Source: Heliocidaris erythrogramma (Eukaryota; Echinodermata; Echinoidea; Camarodonta; Echinometridae). Taken from it: a stretch of 64,000 nucleotides of DNA. Positions 44,412 to 56,417 of this stretch are shown here, one piece after another (positions within the stretch are counted from its first letter, which is position 1; each line of letters opens with the position of its first letter). The translations under genes were made by a program, and so were the position numbers. The DNA is taken from NCBI GenBank assembly GCA_025617745.1, contig CM046857.1, positions 27,684,094-27,748,093 on the forward strand. Direction: 5' to 3'. The notes under the pieces are model-generated. The model ran no database searches and was not told the origin of the DNA. It saw nothing but the letters and a program-made list of their open reading frames with translations.

Positions 44412-45690
44412 CAACAAAATGAGTACATCTGTAGACGTAGCTGTTGGTACCACGATTTTAATTAGCTTTGGGCAATTAGCCCTTCTTCAGATTATGAGAG
44501 CATCTGCGTGTGGTCTATATATATATATATACTGTACAGAAAACTGAGGAAAGGAAGTGAAATGGAAAGAGAAAAGTGGGAGTACTTGTAAGAAGTAAAA
44601 GAAAATGGAAAAAATACAAAGACAGTTTAAGGAAAAGCAGTTTTCATGAGCCTCGATGCAATATAGTTCTGTTTATACATAAAAAGCGTGTTGTCGGCTT
44701 ACTACTTCAATACTGACAAAAATATGACGAAAAGATAACAAAGTAATAATAATGATCTTAATAAGATCATTACCCAGGTTAGCTACATCAGTATGAACAA
44801 TGTTCTCCCTGAGGGCTATGGAATTATTAGTACCCCAGCATTGTCAGGTATCCAGTTAATACACCTGGGTTTTTTTTGTTTGTGTAATTGTTTGGGTTTT
44901 TTTTAGAGAGAGAGACTATGTGGGTAAAACACTTTGTCCAAGTATGTAGGACCTGAATAAAGACTCATGACCTTTCGTATATTAGTGAAGGACGTTCACT
45001 AATATACTACAATGCTCCCACTTAGATTGTAATCATGATAATCCCGGTTCTTATTCATCGTAATTAATACTCCTTTCTGAAAGTTGAAAAAAGCATAATA
45101 TTTTTTCAGACTCAAATTAAATTCAAAATTAAGCTTGTTCATATATATCATTATTGTCGGCGAATTATTCGACTAAAACAATTGAATGCTTTAGAGGTAC
45201 ATGCTCCCGTTTTCAGTCTCACTCTTTGTGAGGGGCTCCTACTATGTTTATATTACATTTTTAAATTTTTAATAAATATTTACTATACAGTTTTTAGATC
45301 ATAACTGTAAGGATGTTTTAAAACACGGGTGGAATCATGACGTATTAGTAATGTTCCGCTGAGGTTGTGTCCCTTGATTAAAACTTACTGTAAGTCTGGC
45401 TTGTTTTTAGGGCATCATCTAGTAACTTTTTTAAAATCAGTAATGGTACTGATAGACCGTAGAGAAGTCAAAAGAACTAGTTTACATCTCGATTTCTGAC
45501 CCACTTCTGAGAAGGAACGAATTGCGATGTCCTCGAACGATGTACTAGGGTTGTATCAAATTACTGTCAACAGGACTTCATGGACAGTAGGGCTCTTGAA
45601 ATGTGTCATTCCCCTCCTTGATTTGATATGGATGAACGCTGTGGAATTCGAAGAAAGACAAACGGGAGGGCGCTACGGGAAACTATCTTG
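44081..45690. other. No gene seen; GA and TA microsatellites, possible SINE relic
   Basis: (TA)n then (GA)n at about 44366-44410. At 44743-44960, the words 'aggtatccagttaatacacc' and 'tgggt' resemble the SINE body motif 'ggtacccatttaacacctgg', which suggests a decayed copy. A lysine-rich 90-codon frame at 44106-44378 has no domain. Confidence 0.4.
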
Positions 45691-45942
45691 TTGCGTTCAT
45701 GGTCATGTTTTTTGTGCCATTTTATTCTTCTTAGGAACTTGTTTTCATTATTCCATTGGACTTGCATGGCTTTGTACTATAAGGCACTGCCTTCCTGCTA
45801 AGTTCCTAATACTTTTACTTTCATACTGTTTATATGTTCACTGTATATGTTTTTGTATTCTTTTTTTTGTATTGTATATGACTCCTCGTTTCATGGTATA
45901 TTATTAGGAGTGTTGAATAAAATGGATTGAATTGAATTGTTT
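45691..45942 (+). mobile_element. Possible LINE 3' end with (ATTGA)n-type tail
   Basis: The sequence ends 'gttgaataaaatggattgaa' followed by 'ttgaattg', a short simple-repeat tail typical of CR1/L2-type LINE 3' ends and not a poly(A). Upstream is T-rich 3'-UTR-like sequence. A 126-codon hydrophobic frame (45527-45907) ends here and I do not consider it a host gene. Confidence 0.35.
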
Positions 45943-46230
45943 TGCCGAAGACGATTGTTATCATCGTGCGCCGTTACAAAGAGGGCTCGGGTTCAGCCCT
46001 CAGCGTCATGAGTCGTCAACCGCGGTAGTTACGTCTGCTTGCACGTACTGCATGACAGGGCGTAGCCCCTGGGAAGGGAAGGGAAGCCCACATAACCCCA
46101 ATCGAATTGAAAATTTGGAAAAGGGGGGAAAGCAGATATAAAGAAAGGGAAGGGGGAAAGATTAAAGATGGTTAGAACATGAAACTACCTGTCTGTCACG
46201 GCTGGATCGCTTTTTAGAGCTCTCGACATA

Positions 46231-47665
46231 TTAAAGGACAATCCAACCTTTGTAAATAGCTGATTTGTGTCCAAAGGAGAAAAAATAAAAGAAACAGGTT
46301 GGTGAAAATTTGAAAAAATCGGACAAATAATAAGATACTTACGAATGTTTAAAAAATTAGATGACTACATCTATGCAAATCTCAAATTGGAAATTTGGTG
46401 AATCGATTGTGACGTACTCACGGTCAACTGTACCATTTGTCGTACACCAAAATATCATTAGATTCTGGATTTCTCCTGAGAGCATTTTCCCTCGGGGCAG
46501 AACTTAAATTATATTGTGGATAGCATATTGGCTCCGTTCATACGGGACTTGTGGTTTCGAAACTTTAAAGGGATACGCTACCAGGCGGCAATGGGGAATA
46601 TCAGCATTGCGTAAGACCCATACACAAAAGTTGTGCGTCGAACACGTCCTTCGGACTACTGTAATTACATTTGGGACTGCACGAAGCCGACCGAATCTTG
46701 CACGAGAGCTCGAGCTCAGGCTGAGCGTACATGTTACGCGGCGACCAGTCTGTCCGAAGTTTGCGCCCCGCAGGACAAGAAATGATCAGGTAACGATCAC
46801 GGTGCTCTCTCGCGGCATAAAAACGTCCACAATCTTCGATTGAGTATCCCTTTAAGTTAGCGAAACTTGAAGTTAACGAAACAACAACTCACTAACCACG
46901 ACGAGGGTTCATACAGGCCCGCAACAACGACGCTCGTTGTTCTGAAACTACAAGCCAAGCGATCGTCGTTGTTAACACCAGAAGTAGACCTTTTTTTTTT
47001 ACAGTACACATTATGCATAATCCTGTGTTTATAACTCGTGCGAAGGGTATGACTCGGAAGAGGTCTTCGTTAACTACGAGCTTGCGAAACTTTTATTCTG
47101 TCCACATGATCCGAAACTGCGACGGTGGACCTCCCCCCCCCCCCCTCCCCCTCCCCCGCTGCTCGTGGTTTCGTCACTTCCAGTTGACTTGACGTTTTGA
47201 AGCTACAAGTGAAACTTAAAGTTTAGCTCCCTTCGTGTGAACCTGACTATTGTTATAGATCGTCCGAAAAATAGGGTATTGGAGCGGATGGGAAAGTTGA
47301 TCGCCGCTACACCACAGTGACCGTACCGATACGGCCAATTTGAAATTGCCATACGTCTATAGTGAACAGGAAAGCAGTGGACATGGATGACTTTTAAACA
47401 GCTAACTACATGAGCTAGAACAGCTGAAGACAGAAACTTTAGAGAACCTGTGTCTCATGATCCATCACATTGCCGACTCAACGACCTCCAAATTATGGGA
47501 CATAAATTTAGAGAGATAGATAGTGATTGCAACTTTTTGAAAATCTGTTAAAAAACTGTTTAAAATTGCTCGTCCGATTTCGTTCAAACTTTTTACCAAT
47601 CTGCTTCTCAGATTTTTCTGCTTTCACACAAATCAAATTATTACAAAGTTTGGATTGCCCTTTAA
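46231..47665. mobile_element. TTAA-flanked TIR element, ~130-bp arms, with a nested MITE
   Basis: The ends are TTAA-AGGACAATCCAACCTTTG and the complement of TTAA-AGGGCAATCCAAACTTTG. The arms continue with 'gatttgtgt', 'aggttggtgaaaatttgaa' and 'aaatcggac' on the left and matching words on the right. The middle holds the smaller element at 46565-46855 and a 'gaaact...cgttgtt' palindromic region to about 47250. The right TTAA lies 4 bases inside a candidate splice donor at 47670. Confidence 0.75.
46565..46855. mobile_element. 291-bp TTAA-flanked MITE nested in the larger one
   Basis: TTAA-AGGGATACGCTACC at the left and 'gagtatccct-TTAA' at the right. The terminal repeats are about 14 bp. The interior is GC-richer than its surroundings. 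A 109-codon frame (46514-46843) crosses the left end, so it cannot be a native gene of either element. Confidence 0.7.
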
Positions 47666-47667
47666 TT

Positions 47668-47970
47668 TACCTCATAAGATCGATGGCCCACACAAACCTC
47701 CTATAATACGCCATTGTTGATTGACGGAGACTAACTCTTGACAAATACCTGGCTGGATTTAATTTCCTTTTCGACAACTTAAGTGCAATTCTTACTGGTG
47801 TTTGTATCGTCCGGGAGAGTTCAAATTCTCCTACAGAAGCCCTTGTTAAAACCAGATCGGTCACCGGTCCGGATGTATTGCGGAAGAACTCAATGAAGTC
47901 TTGTTGAATCGACTTTGTATTGTAGAATTGTTGATCATACTTCAGCCGAATTCGACGGATCGACAATAAA
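47668..47970 (-). CDS. Candidate 5' coding exon, product unknown
   Basis: Minus strand. A frame open from the transposon junction at 47970 contains an ATG at 47713-47715 in strong context (A at -3, G at +4) that begins MAYYRRFVWAIDLMR. The frame reaches 'ATGAG|GTAAAT', an excellent 5' splice donor with the exon end at 47671, and otherwise stops at the overlapping TAA. Upstream in-frame residues (SGPVTDLVLTRASVGEFELS) look protein-like, so it may be an internal exon. Both sides are hemmed in by mobile elements: a Tc1 relic at 47971 and a TTAA MITE 4 bases into the intron. No family recognised and downstream exons were not found. Confidence 0.3.
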
Positions 47971-48789
47971 TACACTAAAGGAAAAAAGAAACTTATAAAA
48001 GTTCAAGAGATCACCAAATTAAATTCTCTGCATGGAAATGTACCAAATTTGGATATAATGTTGATTCAATGCATGGCTTTAAATGACAGACAATAACAAA
48101 AAGTTTTCTTCAATGCCACAAAAGAAATGTGCACTGAAGCAAAGGACTCTCTAATCCCCAAGTCACAAAGACAAACTGCAGCCTTGTACACCATATGCAT
48201 GTCAATGAATGAAACAAAAGAATTTCAAAAGGGATTTGCACCCCTCGAGCAAGAGGATATTGATGTTCTGCCATGGTGCGCCCGTTCACCAGACCTTTCC
48301 CCAATTGAACATCTCTGGGAAGAGCTTGGTCGACGTGTGTCAAGGCGTGACAATCAACCCATCAATAGGGAGACGCTCATTGCAGCACTGCAAGAGGAAT
48401 GGAACAATGTTCCCCAGGCTACCATCGCGAATCTGATCGGAAGCATGCGAAGACGGTGTACAGCTTGCCAGCAAGCTAGAGGTGGACATACTGGCTATTA
48501 ATCTGTTTGGATATGAACTTGCAAATCCCTTTTGAAATTCTTTTGTTTCATTCATTGACATGCATATGGTGTACAAGGCTGCAGTTTGTCTTTGTGACTT
48601 GGGGATTAGAGAGTCCTTTGCTTCAGTGCACATTTCTTTTGTGGCATTGAAGAAAACTTTTTGTTATTGTCTGTCATTTAAAGCCATGCATTGAATCAAC
48701 ATTATATCCAAATTTGGTACATTTCCATGCAGAGAATTTAATTTGGTGATCTCTTGAACTTTTATAAGTTTCTTTTTTCCTTTAGTGTA
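47971..48789 (+). mobile_element. Tc1/mariner deletion derivative with 270-bp identical inverted ends
   Basis: The ends are TA-CACTAAAGGAAAAAAGAA and its complement, both abutting TA, the Tc1/mariner target duplication. The arms 47971-48240 and 48520-48789 appear identical over 270 bp in opposite orientation. Between them only the C-terminal third of a transposase remains. The long arms have similar outer and inner words (aaagaaac.tataaaag near the tip, aaaagaatttcaaaag at the inner end), suggestive of an IR/DR layout. It cannot move by itself but has intact ends. Confidence 0.88.
48241..48501 (+). pseudogene. Tc1-like transposase, C-terminal fragment
   Basis: The frame reads PWCARSPDLSPIEHLWEELG, then about 30 residues, then ALQEEWNNVPQATIANLIGS, and ends SMRRRCTACQQARGGHTGY before TAA. 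'SPDLSPIEHLW' is the block carrying the last E of the DDE catalytic triad in Tc1 transposases, and the tail is the family's usual C-terminus. The DNA-binding domain and first two catalytic aspartates are gone. Residues upstream of 48241 in the same frame are encoded by the left inverted arm and are not transposase. The stop lies 18 bp before the right arm. Confidence 0.9.
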
Positions 48790-51700
48790 CAACTATTTAC
48801 CCGCTACAGGGCTTCGAGAGATATTTATCAAATACTTGCTTTTGATTGGTTGACGCACGCTGCGGGAGCTTTCTGTTGTGTTGTCCACTTCTGCTCTCTT
48901 CGCTTGGAGTATATTTCTTTCTATGCACGATCGTCTTCATGCTCCAGCTACACGAAGTATTCATCAAGGTTTGCAGATAATTTTAATCTTTTCATCTGTC
49001 ATAATGGACGGTTCTGAGAACGAAGTTTTTTAGAAGACGACAGTTTCACAATCCTCTTTCATAGAAAAGGTTGAGTTTTGGTAAAGAACTGGTGAAAGTT
49101 AGTTTGTGAGTTTTCTCTTTTTCTTTAAATATATCATAATAACTAAGTCACATAAACCTTTAACCCTTACTGTACTGACAAATCTCGCAGCGCATTTCGA
49201 ACTGCTGAGTTTCATACCATGCAACTGTCTGACTTTTTCTTTTAAGTCCTGCGCATCTTCTGACATTAAGTTAAAAAATCGGTCATACCGTTACCGAGTC
49301 ACGTGACATTTTATGACCTCGATCATGTCAGCCCGAAAATGGAGGATTTCTGAGTTTTGCGTACAAAACAAATGGGAAACTGCATTTCCTCATGTTCCTG
49401 TTTTATCACCTATAATTTCTTCTTTAAGCTGTAATTATCATCTATTATAACTGAATATTGGTTCATATAACACTCTGAAACAGCAGATTAAAGAAAAAAA
49501 GCAATCAAAAAAGCTAAATTTCAAAAACAAAGAAATTCAGAAAACAATAGAATACATAAGAATTTAAATCACTTTCAAAATTTGTTCTTATGTAATACTG
49601 TTTGTAAGGTTTAGAAAGAACTTATTGCATTAAAATTTTGTCTCCAAGGCCTTTTTACTTGATTATTAATAGCAATGTATATTCATGTATATAATCTGTA
49701 TTATATTATTAAATGGAAATAAATGAAGATTTACATAAAAATAAATATGGATTTGTGTTTTTTACGGGATTCTCGTGGTCCATGCAAAATCCGATCATAT
49801 TGCGCAGAGATAGGAGGGGGGGGGGGGGGGGATTAAAAAGTTAAGGATTAAAAAGGCATCTCTAAACCACCGTAATAAAGAGAATCGGGAATACATTTGG
49901 AGAAAGAAAAAGCCATATAAAGCAAAGAGAAACTAAATTTGCAAGAAAAAAGAAATACATTTATATCTTTCAACGACAAATAAATTTCAGCTTATCTATC
50001 CAGATTTGCCAGCAGAAATTCAGTATCGTCAAAGTCGTGTATTCTCATCCAGTTCTTCCACCTTATGCTTTTCTACTCTGCAGTGATGAATCTCAACTTT
50101 TCCAGCCTGCATGAGCTCTTAGCCCCTGTAAAGCTCACAAAGGGATCACACGGGCAAGTCACGCCCCCATGATATATACTTGTCATATTTTGATAACTTA
50201 TCGGTGGAAATCGTTTCAGTAAAGGGACCTTATACTTGGGCATTTCCTAGTCTCAAACTGGAATTGTAAAGACTGGAACGCGGTTAAACACATCAGACCG
50301 AACCAGGTGAAACACTCTAAGATCATGTAAGTCAAAATTTGTCAAATATCAGCAAACCCTTTATGGTTACTGATGATAAATACTTATCTTCCAATTGTTA
50401 ACCTTAAAAAAATATGTATCTTTATCTGTAAGTTTAAAACACGCTTTCAATGCTTATACCACTCATTTAATTACTCTTACAGAAACTGAATACTGCCTTG
50501 CTAAAAAAAGGAAAATTACCAGCACATTTCGGGAAATGGAAAATTGACCCATAATCCATTATTTTTTTTTTGGAAAGGCCTTACATATTGATTATATTTT
50601 TGCTATATGTGAGACCGCTGTTTCCTTGTAAATGTAACTTAATTTACTTTTACTATTATGCCATACATTGTTGAGTTTGTATATACATGTATATATATTT
50701 TTTTTTTTCTTAATTCTAATATTTTTCTTCATTTTTTTTCTTCTCTTGTTCTAGTTTATTATTGTTCTGATAAACCTGACATATGTTGTTTAAAATTAAA
50801 AAAAAAATATTAATAATAATGAAGATCATACAGATCATTCGAAATCAAACGAACATATGCTAACTGCATTGGGGTTAAATCCAAAAGCGAATGATTATTA
50901 AACATCACTGATGTTTTTAAAATCTAAGATAAGTTGATTTCTGGACGCAAATATGAAAAGTTTATTATGTAGTTCATAGTGAATATTGTGAGGTTGTGTA
51001 ATTACCAGGGTGATAGGAAATTGACTCAATCTTCTTGAAAATCACATGCAGTGCCCTCAAAAATGAATTTATGGAACTACACATACATGTGGCGTGAATG
51101 CTTGCTCAAAATGTTTGCTTTTCTCGTTAAAATTTTATGATGGCATTCGAAGAGCAATTCATTTCAGAGGACATTTACTTCTATGATATTCTTCCTAACT
51201 TTCATTTGAAATTAAAATTAAAAAATGAGGGAGCTCACTAAATATTTTTCTCATTTACCATAACCCAACCTTCTCTTTAATAAAGGAATATTACTCGCTT
51301 TTATATTAATTCATTTAATGACCAGCATGCATTGCGAGCGGATTAATTACTATGCTGCGAACCCTCTCCCTAAAACAAGGTCACTTCTCACATGGTCAGC
51401 TTTGGGAAGGTCATCTCATACGTCTTTTTCTCGCACGACAAAATATTGATTTGTTTATAGACGAGAAAGACATGTATCAGCCAACACATCATCTGTAAAC
51501 AGAGCACGAGTATCAATCAGGACTAAAATTTCCATGATCTTGACATCGTGATGGATGATGACCGTGATGTTTAATTCATGACGAATCCGATATCGTTCGT
51601 TCGAAGACGAAAGAGAAGCGTCGTTGGTCATTTTCCGACCTTTAGCTGACACGTCAATGCGTGTTATTTTTTTCATATCGGTAATTCAAGGACTTTCAAC

Positions 51701-51917
51701 CATTCGAATAGCGCTCAAAATAAGACAAATTATTGCGAGAATAATGGATAATGACTGTAGGGACAAAGAGGTGTGAGTGTGCCACACCAATTCAAAATTT
51801 GTTTTGGAAACTTCGTATTTAAAAAGATTATTCATCTAACAGCGTCTAAGAGTGATTTTGTCCTTATTGGGATATTAAGCCCCTTGCTTCCCCTTTTTAA
51901 TTGTTTCTTTAAATTGA
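48790..51917. other. No gene seen
   Basis: AT-rich. A G run lies at 49817-49831, and A/T tracts at about 50695-50820. Frames at 48754-49017, 49106-49306 and 51455-51676 show no domain or splice evidence. Confidence 0.4.
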
Positions 51918-52205
51918 CTACTGAATTATCTTAACCCCCTTAGGTTTAACACTGGGACAACCCGGTGCAAATAAGGAATGGGTGTACGGGGTGAAGTATA
52001 CGAAGACATACTCTCTGCAGTTTCCTCCTGCATTGCATCGTAATGTGCATACACATGACTCGGTGGAATTGTTATAGAGATACCAATCATGCCAATTGAT
52101 ATTATGTACAAATCTCGCAGGCAGCGAAACTCGTGTCCCAACTGGATCGGAAGCGAATTCTGATGATGACGTTTCCCCATCATTTCCCGTGGTATTATGT
52201 ATCAT
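51918..52205 (-). other. Region with two overlapping open frames, unassigned
   Basis: Two minus-strand frames (95 and 85 codons) overlap. One has a cysteine-bearing segment, CVCTLRCNAGGNCREYVF, that could belong to an extracellular domain. I could not find a clear acceptor or donor, and two equally long frames in one place argue against either. Confidence 0.2.
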
Positions 52206-54584
52206 TTTCGTTCATTTACAAAAAAACAACAAAAACCAAATGATAATAAAATAAAGGGGAAAAATATATATATGTATATTAAATAGATGTACACAACAAC
52301 AAGTATTTTCTTACTTGACACAAAATAACGGCATTTCAATAGCACTATTACATCCGCTAATCAAGCCTTTCTATTTAATGTTCTAAGAAAGCACTCTTTA
52401 TTGCTTTAACATGTATATATGGGGGGTTTAATTATACTTCAAAATTATGGGATAGTCCCTTTAAAATCTTGATTTCTCATTACGAACCACAGTTTGCATG
52501 CAATCAGCAATTGCTGTTTAGAATATCGCTTCAATATATCTTGATCTATCGACTGTCGTTTTATATTCCGAGTCATTCTCCGGCAAGATTAATATGGTTC
52601 CCTCCAGAGTATATTAGATTTGAAATTATGATTTCTGAAGAATGAACGTAGCAATTATTGGAAATGTAATACCTGTGTAGCTCAATTACGATTAGAATTT
52701 CAAAAATTGGCACAAAATGCGTTAATTTAATGAAATATTATTTTTCTGACACTCGGATCTGCCTACATGGAGGTCGGTTCACATATTGAACTATACAGAA
52801 AACAAATCATTTATGGATTACTATGATTGATGTACTAGAATCACATGGACTGATTCCCATTTTTTCATATTTGATGTCGGCAAGTATCAATGTCACGCAC
52901 ATTCATCGTATACTTTAAAGACACACAGGCTTTACATAAGAAACAAATCTGTTGTAGGTATTGTAGGAAAAAACGGTGAAGGAGAAGTTGAAACTGCCTG
53001 GTTTTTTGAAAGGCAAGAGAGCGAGAGAGAGAGAGAGAGAGAGGTGGAGGGAGAGATAAAATGAGAGTGCGTGTGAAAGTTGATGTTCAAGCAATAGATA
53101 TGACGACTTTGGCGTCCATTTAAGCAAAATTTCACCTGGAAGGGCGCAGAGACGATGTAACTCGCTAGAGGACCATTTGATTACTCGACAAATCGTGATA
53201 AAAATGGGATGATAGGCAAATAATCATAGAAAGAAAGTCAGAGAGAGAGAGAGATAGAGAGAGAAGGAGAGAATACGAGAAGGGGGAAAAGAGATAAAGA
53301 GAGAGAGAAAGAGAGAGAGAGGGGGGGGGGGGGCATAGCGAGTGAAACGGGCGGTGAGCAACGATTTACAGTTTTGTTTGGCCATAATGTGGGTGATTAA
53401 TCTATTGTTACTTTTGTTTTCCAATTCTCTATGTCTCACTATACATGCTATATGGCTCAAACCCTGCATATATAATATATCTCAAAATTTCTTTAGAACT
53501 TTCCGCATTCATGGAGTACATTATGTAAGTGTTATATGAAATGGGTAGAGTGCATGGTCCTTTCTTAACACAATTTCTATTCAAGGTTTTCGTTTTTTTT
53601 TTTTGTCGAAAGAAGGTTTTTCTTTGACATTTGATCCTGTTTCCCGAGGACCGCATCCGAGCCCTAATCGATGTGCGTAGAACACTTGCTAAATTCCCCT
53701 GTTTCAGCAAAACTAATTGATGTTTCCTGTAGAAAGTTTCTTATAATTTCAAGGCACATAGCCAAGGTGATGAAATAGAGACACCGGTTGGACTCGAGAG
53801 ACCTTTTCACATGATGCCGACGTGCAATCGCCTCTTCCTTGGGTTATCTATTGATTTATTCTGGAGTTTTCGCGCCAAATCAAGCCCACCCGCCCCCGAG
53901 TGAAATCATGTATGTTACCGGACACGACCAGGTAAAGAGACCCGAACGCCTTTCCTTTCTAATGGAACGACACGATGACAGATGATTCTAACAAAAAACA
54001 AAAAAAAAAAAAAAAAAAAAAAAGAGCGCGTAACTCATCATGAAGGTATTTCATCTACTACAAAAGAGAAAGCAAAATAGTCGTGGTACTAATCAACGCT
54101 GGTGCCTTTAAATTATGAACATTTTTGTCATGGGCGATATTGACAACATGATGTTCCATTTAATTAAGCCTACCAAACATATATTACCTAACCATGTTCA
54201 TAAACAAATATGATTGCAAAGAAATGAACTGAATCGAAATTTTAAAAGGTGTACATAGATATAAGGTTATACTTGGTTATATTTTCGTTATAACGTTTTT
54301 CTTTTTTATAATGCATCATTTTCATGTTTGTAGGGTTGAATCCCTCTGCACTGTTTATTCTCTATCTTTCTAGTTTCAAGCATCCTCCTCCCATCATTCT
54401 ATTATTAAGAAAAGATCCAAATGTATACGAAAACTCTATACTAATCCGTACAGTTGCCTTATTGTTTTTGTTGCATGTACAATCTATAACATGATGGTTT
54501 AATGCAACATTAAGTATTAAAAAAATTCGACAAAACTTGATACATCTTTTCCTGTGGTAGATGGAGAACAACAATACGTGCACA
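52206..54584. other. No gene seen; GA microsatellites and poly-A
   Basis: (GA)n at about 53020-53042 and 53239-53332, the latter ending in a G run; poly-A at 54000-54023. Ser/Leu-rich minus-strand frames come from the GA tracts. Confidence 0.5.
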
Positions 54585-55599
54585 GAGGTAGCCAGGATTT
54601 TTCAATAGAGGGGGCCAGACGTGAAGGATCAAACCGCATAGTCAGAATTTCATTTTAGGGGGCGGTTGTGAGCAAGCGAAGAGTGCGAAATTGGTGATGA
54701 GCACGCTCTGCTGGGGGGGGGGGGGGGGGGGGACGTTTTATAGCAAATTTGAGAGAAAGATAACGGCTCTTAGCACCTTTTTAGGCGGAAATTTATTTCG
54801 ACGTCCGGACTGCTTTCCAGTTATTTGGACGTAATACTGCACTGTAACAGGGATGGGTGCAGGGAGTGGGAGTTTCCCCCTTCCTGCGCGAAGCGCGAAA
54901 GCTCTGACGTTTTAGCAAATTTGAGAGAAAGATAACGGTTTGTAGCAAACAACTTTTTAGGCGGAAAGTCATAGTTCGACGCCCCGACTGCTTTTCAATT
55001 ACTTGGACGCAATATTGCACTGTATTTAACAGGGGTGGGTGCAAGGAGGGGAAGTTCCCACCCCCCCCCCCCCGTCCCGCGCGTTTGACAGCAAATCTGA
55101 GAGAAAGATAATGGCTCGTAACACTTTTTTTAGACGGATAGTTAGTTCGACGCCCTGGCTGCTTTTTAGTTATTTGGACGCAATACTGCACTGTATGTAA
55201 CAGGGGTGGGTGCGGGGATGGGAGGGGGGGGGGGGGGGTTTCCCCCTTCCCGCGGGAAACGCGAAAGATCTGACGTTTTAGCAAATTTAAGAGAAAGATA
55301 ACGGCTCGTTCCTAACCATTTTTTAAGGCGGAAAGTTATAGTTCGACGTCCGGATTGCTTTTCAATAATTTTGAAGCAACATTTCACTGTATAACACGGG
55401 TGGGTGCAGGGAGAGGAGAATTATTTTCCCCATTTGACGTTTTATCAAAATTTTGAAAGATAACAGCCTGTAGCGCCTTTTTAGGCCTTTTTCTCTCACT
55501 TCCCCCGCTTTTTCGCTCTCGCTTTTTTTTAGTGGGTAAATAGGGTTGGGGGGGGGGGGGGGAGCATGGCCCCCTTGTGCCCCTGTCTACGCCAGTGAG
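54585..55599. mobile_element. Tandem-repeat-bearing TIR element, copy C (most complete)
   Basis: It starts 'agaggtagccaggatttttc' with 'ccagacgtgaaggatc'. It then holds four to five units of about 160-190 bp (near 54735, 54893, 55079, 55257, 55432) with 'gacgttttagcaaatttgag', 'ggcggaaagt', 'cgacgccctg' and 'ggacgcaatactgcactgta'. It ends 'gctttttcgctctcgctttt', a G run and 'cccctgtctacgccagtgag'. No transposase is encoded. The 163-codon minus frame is a read-through of repeat units. Confidence 0.75.
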
Positions 55600-56417
55600 T
55601 ACGTGAGTTACATTACCAAAATTGGATGTATATATGAGAGGACCAATTGCTTGTCATTGGATCAGCAAATTGAAAGCTAATGGATCCTTGTGGTTTTCTC
55701 ATTTTGTGATTTTAAAAAGGAATGATATTTGATATGAAACAAAATCCAAGAATCCCCTCAGCAAGATGTGTGATTTCAATCACACAAGAACACCCCCCAT
55801 GTAAGCAAAGTAATTGGTAAGCATGCTGGTGAATATTATTGGAAGTGATTAATAGTGCGTCCATACAAAGGTTTTTATTCGAGTGAAAGTTGGAGCTGAT
55901 AGGGTTTCGCTGTCCATACGATGTGATGCCCGTCGCACAAGAAACATCATTCGATTGCTTTATTACCTGCACTAATTAAATATGAAGGAAATAAATGCAT
56001 GAGCCAGTAAGCAACCCAGTGTTTGCCATGATTTTGCATCATTAAAAAAAAAAAAAATTACTTTCCCATAGAGCGTCAAATACTACACTAGCCGCTAACG
56101 CAGTACTGCGTCATTTTGACTGCCTCATTACTTGCCTTGATTGAGGCTGACAAGGCCAAAAAAATATTTTAAAATCCATACACAAGTACTTAAATGCAAT
56201 GAATTGTTAATTTTCCATTTATTTGGTTGTGTCAGAGAGAGAAAGAGAGAGAATCCATGACGCAGTCCTGCGTTAGTAAAATGAGGCAATAGGAGTTAGA
56301 TCTCACTCCGCGGGTGCTCACATGTTGACATATCTCACATCGCATGGACAGCTAAGTGTTTTTTTCCTTGTGTTACACTCACAATTATTATTCATAATTT
56401 ATGTCCTAAAGCTCGAC
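55600..56417. other. No gene seen
   Basis: AT-rich sequence. 'acgcagtactgcgtcatttt' near 56098 and 'atgacgcagtcctgcgtt' near 56257 are partly complementary and may be ends of a small old element of about 180 bp. Confidence 0.4.

Noticed and set aside
46514-46843. 109-codon frame with arginine-rich stretches
   Set aside because: It crosses the boundary of a nested TTAA MITE, so it cannot be an ancestral gene.
48127-48240. N-terminal 38 residues of the transposase frame
   Set aside because: They are encoded by the inverted terminal arm and recur in the right arm at 48520-48633, so they are not part of the original protein.
51918-52205. Possible cysteine-containing exon on the minus strand
   Set aside because: Two overlapping frames are equally open and I found no credible splice sites.
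54793-55284. 163-codon minus-strand frame with repeated 'FAKTS.LSRF' and 'YCVQITEKQ' words
   Set aside because: The words come from the ~170-190-bp repeat units in copies A, B and C. The period is not a multiple of three and frames break between units, so no protein is conserved.
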